Assembly: GCA_039111635.1 (NCBI GenBank)
Contig: JBCAQO010000004.1
Span: 1,550,001-1,614,000 of the forward strand
Length of the DNA: 64,000 bases
Source: Heterobasidion occidentale
Lineage: Eukaryota > Basidiomycota > Agaricomycetes > Russulales > Bondarzewiaceae
Direction: 5' to 3'
The translations under genes and the position numbers were made by a program. The notes under the pieces are model-generated. The model searched no databases and was not told the origin of the DNA. It saw nothing but the letters and a program-made list of their open reading frames with translations. Positions 60,862 to 64,000 of the stretch are shown here, piece after piece. Each line of letters starts with the position of its first letter. Positions within the stretch are counted from its first letter, which is position 1.

Positions 60862-61457
60862 TTTGTACGTTCACCCACCTCATTTGAGCCCTCTAGCTTG
60901 AGCTGACAGCATCACCGGCACGGATAGGTGAATACCGTTGTCTCGAAGATTTTTCTGCACCTATCATCTTTCACCTTACCTTTCTGCGTTTAATCTCCTC
61001 TATAATTACATTGTTCGTGGGTTAGTCGAGGGGCACTTCATCTATCAAGATGTATCAATAATAGGTTTAACACCGTGCAATTCGTAAACATTTTGTGAAG
61101 ACTTCATCGCTTCAATGTTTCCTTTTCCTTTCAATGAGCCTGGCCACATAAGCTTCAAGATCTTCGAGATTCATTATGTGGCGCGTCCGTCATAGCCCCT
61201 TCGAACTCGTTGCATCAGACATATGCAGTTTGGCCGGTTTGTAGTTCTTGAAGCGATAAGGCCATTCGACTTGAACATTCATCTGCCATGGCTATCGTTT
61301 GCATCAAAGTTACCGGAAACACCGAGAACGACCTTTGAACACAATTGGGATGACAGCGCAACGCCATCGAAAACGTCGTCCCTGATATCATACACAGCAT
61401 GGTAAAAGCACCGGGTACGGTGAATCCATGCGTTCGCGGTTTAACCGCCGAAATCTA
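60862..61457. other. Intergenic between terpene synthase and mevalonate kinase
   Basis: AT-rich convergent 3' flanks. No gene supported. Confidence 0.5.
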
Positions 61458-63377
61458 TTAAACGTACAACCACCTGCCCCTCCCATCCGCCCACTCCGTC
61501 AGCTCCGTGATCGGCTGCTCATTGAACGCCGTCCGGAGCGAGTCCCTGTGCTTGTCGTGAGCTATAACTTCCGCAATCTCATCCCTTGACTCTGGTGGAG
61601 TCACCGGACCCTGGTAGATGTTGGTCCAAGGAGATAAGACTCCGAGCCCACTCCCCCCGACAGATGTCAAATACGTTGCGTAGCCGCTGCTTGTTAAGGA
61701 GTCCATAAGCTCGCGGAGGACAGCCTCGTCGATATCTGGGGATGGATTGAATTTAAGCATTGGCGCTCATAATCCTTCAGGCGACTCACCATCAGGCACA
61801 AGTGTAACGGAGCATCCGCCTCCCCCGGCGCCGGTGAGCTTCGTACTAAGCGAGTACGGTTGCGCAGCAGTCGTCGCCCTGATGTTTTCCAGCACAGGAT
61901 GGGATACACCAAGAGTGACCAGATGGGCATGGTTCTCGTCAATCAATGCCTGCTCAGACACATGGGATCAGAACAATTCATCAACATTGCCTGAAAGACT
62001 TACAGAGAGCGCTGAAAGCAATGATTCTCTGGGTAGCTCAGGGTCCAACAGGGCACGTCGAGATTCGTCAATGATGCTTTGTATCTGATCTAAAATATGA
62101 TCCACAAGTTCCGGCTCCTGTGACATTAAATAGATTCACGGTTAATCAGCATATTCACAACAACGATGCCAGATCGAGGAACAAGAACTAACTTGAAGTT
62201 TCTTCGCAGCAACACCTGCCACCAGGCGCTTGGTATCGCGCGGGACCTTGGAGTCGGTTAGCAAAAACCTAGAGACTTGAACCTGTGGCGGTCAACGGTA
62301 TTAACACAAAAGCGAAATCCAACCGGGGAATACGGCTTAATGTTCACTCACCCTTGAATGGCTTCCATTCCGCCTTTATTACGAGAGAAGCCCGGTCGAG
62401 TGTAGGCCAAAGCGCCTCCGTACACTGACACGGAATTGTCAACCCCACTAGGGTTTCCGTGCAAGACTTTCTCGGCCACGAAAGCCCACAGATTAGCTTC
62501 TTCAGCAATGTCGGTAGGGAGGGCTCTTCGGCCCTTGTGAGAAATATGAATATGCCCCGGATCATTCGTGTCGGGCTCGCGGGCAGGGGGAGGAAGAGGG
62601 GGAAGGGAGATACGTTGGTGAAGTAGCAACAGCGCAGTGGCCACACAAACAGAGAAGGATGCCGAAGAACCAAGGCCGGCACCGACAGGCAGGGTGGATC
62701 TCACAAAGAAATCGAATGAGGGCCTTAAGAATCAAACTAAGTTAGCACGACACAAACTGAATGGTGGTATAATGCCCTCACCTCTCGCCACCGTGTGCAT
62801 TACCATGTAAAGGTATAAGAACGCAACCGCGGCCATCTTCGCCTTAGCTTCAATATCATCAGGCAAAGCCCTTTTGATAATAGCTTCTACGAGCTTCTGA
62901 TCCAGGAGTTCGGGGTGCTTGTCCCCCACACGTATGGAGGTAACGGCATCCCACGGAAGATCATCCAAAACCCACTCGTGGGTAAAGTCATCAATATCGG
63001 CGAAATTAACGCAGATCTTGCCGTCATGCCGTGGCGAAGTTAGTCCATAACAGCGCAGGTCCACTGACGCCGCCACAGCAGTCTACACAACAATAGAACG
63101 ACCGGAACATGTCAGGAAGGCGTTTCCATGCATCGTGACATCGGATCTCAGGGCCAACAAGCTCAGCCAATCCAAAAATTGCACTTACCACACCATGCAC
63201 GACAGCATGCTCTCCGAAAAGGATGACCTTGCCTGGAGCACTCACGAACCACTCCCTATTCTCTAGCGGGCGCTTGTTCTCGTTGAAGGCCAACTTCTCA
63301 ACCGCACGGCTGATCGAAACGCCTTCCCTCAGCGAAGCCCTCACGAACTGCTGTTCGTCCGCACCGGCGGAGACCGT
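61458..63377 (-). CDS. ERG12: Mevalonate kinase, apparently the C-terminal half of a fusion with cystathionine gamma-lyase
   Basis: GHMP-kinase motifs are all present: SAPGKVILFGEHAVVHG (63245-63195), STLPVGAGLGSSASFSVC (ATP loop, about 62700), GNPSGVDNSVSVYGGAL (about 62460), HAHLVTLGVSHPVLENIR and KLTGAGGGGCSVTLVPDG (about 61840-61790), ending GRGRWLYV*. The enzyme phosphorylates mevalonate in the cytosol as an early step to isoprenoids and ergosterol. About six introns separate the exons; that after HAVVHGV (63192-63083) is clear. The N-terminus is odd: before SAPGK the frame is open upstream through 44 codons with no ATG directly into the C-terminus of cystathionine gamma-lyase. An independent start would need an unseen upstream exon. 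Confidence 0.92.
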
Positions 63378-64000
63378 GATCGCACCAGCTTCGAGCAGTG
63401 CACGTTCGAGATCATCGATGAGGTCAGCGGGGTCCTCGATACCGACGCACAGGCGAATGAGGTCTTCTGGAAGACCGCGCTCCGCGCGCGTTGCAGCGTC
63501 GATGGAGGCATGCCTAATTGCGGGTACATGGGCGGGGTGAGATCGTGCACACGACGAACACGACGAGAAATGAAACACTCACGACATGACACACGGCATG
63601 CTGATCAGCGAGTTAACGCACCCAAAGCTAACACTGATACCCCACAGGCGGGTGGCGCCGACGATGCGTTCGCTCAAGGCTTTATCTCCAGTCGTGAAAC
63701 TGAGCACGGCACCGTACCCATCTGCAATACGTTCATGGATTTCTCTGCCGGGATGGTTGGCCAGACCTGGATAGTGCACTTTGAACCCCAAACGGTCGAG
63801 CATGCTGGCAACACTCATAGCAGTGGTCTGCTGCCTGTCCATACGAATGGCCAGAGTCTTGACACCACGAAGGAGAAGGAAGCAGTCGAAGGGTGTAAGC
63901 GCATTTCCGATGGAGTTGATTACGAATGCCATTTGCTGAAGACCGAAGCCCCTCGTCAGCGCTCATCACCAATGAATACATAAAAATTCAAACCAACCTT
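63378..64000 (-). CDS. CYS3: Cystathionine gamma-lyase (PLP enzyme), 3' part, cut by the window edge
   Basis: Two exons are visible. The first (about 63941 to 63584) reads MAFVINSIGNALTPFDCFLL, RGVKTLAIRMDRQ, VHYPGLANHPGREI and GYGAVLSFTTGD; after an intron (63583-63513) the second continues SHASIDAATRAERGLPEDLI, RLCVGIEDPADLIDDLERAL. These are the C-terminal domain signatures of cystathionine gamma-lyase/synthase family PLP enzymes; the PLP-lysine part lies beyond the right edge. The family normally ends a few residues after DLERAL, but here no stop codon follows and the frame continues into mevalonate kinase. Cystathionine gamma-lyase converts cystathionine to cysteine. Gamma-synthase is a less likely alternative. 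Confidence 0.85.

Overview
This window is nuclear DNA of a filamentous basidiomycete. An Agaricomycete, perhaps a polypore, is my inference from intron-dense genes with 50-70 nt introns, a class I sesquiterpene synthase, a polyporopepsin-type aspartic protease and chromodomain LTR retrotransposons. No ribosomal, mitochondrial or bacterial sequence is present.

Left part (1-22.4 kb) is a nest of transposable elements. A decayed LINE (21172-22425) was hit by chromovirus C, of which the 3' part is here (5233-8134 and 18532-21171, with a 610 bp 3' LTR). C was then hit twice by one second family: element A on the minus strand (1-5232, running off the left edge) landed in C's integrase, and element B on the plus strand (8135-18531, complete, 834 bp LTRs, target duplication CATAG) landed in C's 3' non-coding region. 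A and B lie head to head. B and C each carry an extra reading frame after the chromodomain, with a TATAAAAG box 50-60 bp before its ATG. C also has a long 3' region of short boxes alternating with perfect stem-loops.

Right part (22.4-64 kb) is ordinary euchromatin. In order: tRNA-Arg, RAE1, ERG3 (-), secreted aspartic protease, an unrecognised 148-aa protein, a LAMMER kinase (-), a double-PHD MYST acetyltransferase, a cytochrome P450 pseudogene (-), a 7-TM protein (-), a Git1-type transporter, a steroid-reductase-like (DUF1295) gene, a crotonase-family gene (-), tRNA-Gly, a 3.06 kb TIR transposon, a complex I subunit, TRAP-alpha (-), SWD2 (-), RPB5, a sesquiterpene synthase, and at the right edge a minus-strand reading frame in which the C-terminus of cystathionine gamma-lyase runs without a stop codon into a full mevalonate kinase.

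Functional links: ERG3, mevalonate kinase and the sesquiterpene synthase all belong to isoprenoid or sterol metabolism. The synthase and the kinase are convergent neighbours, so a farnesyl-diphosphate consumer sits beside an early mevalonate enzyme. SWD2 and RPB5 share a 166 bp divergent promoter. Exon boundaries were read by eye from GT/AG sites and conserved protein sequence; those in the less conserved genes are approximate.
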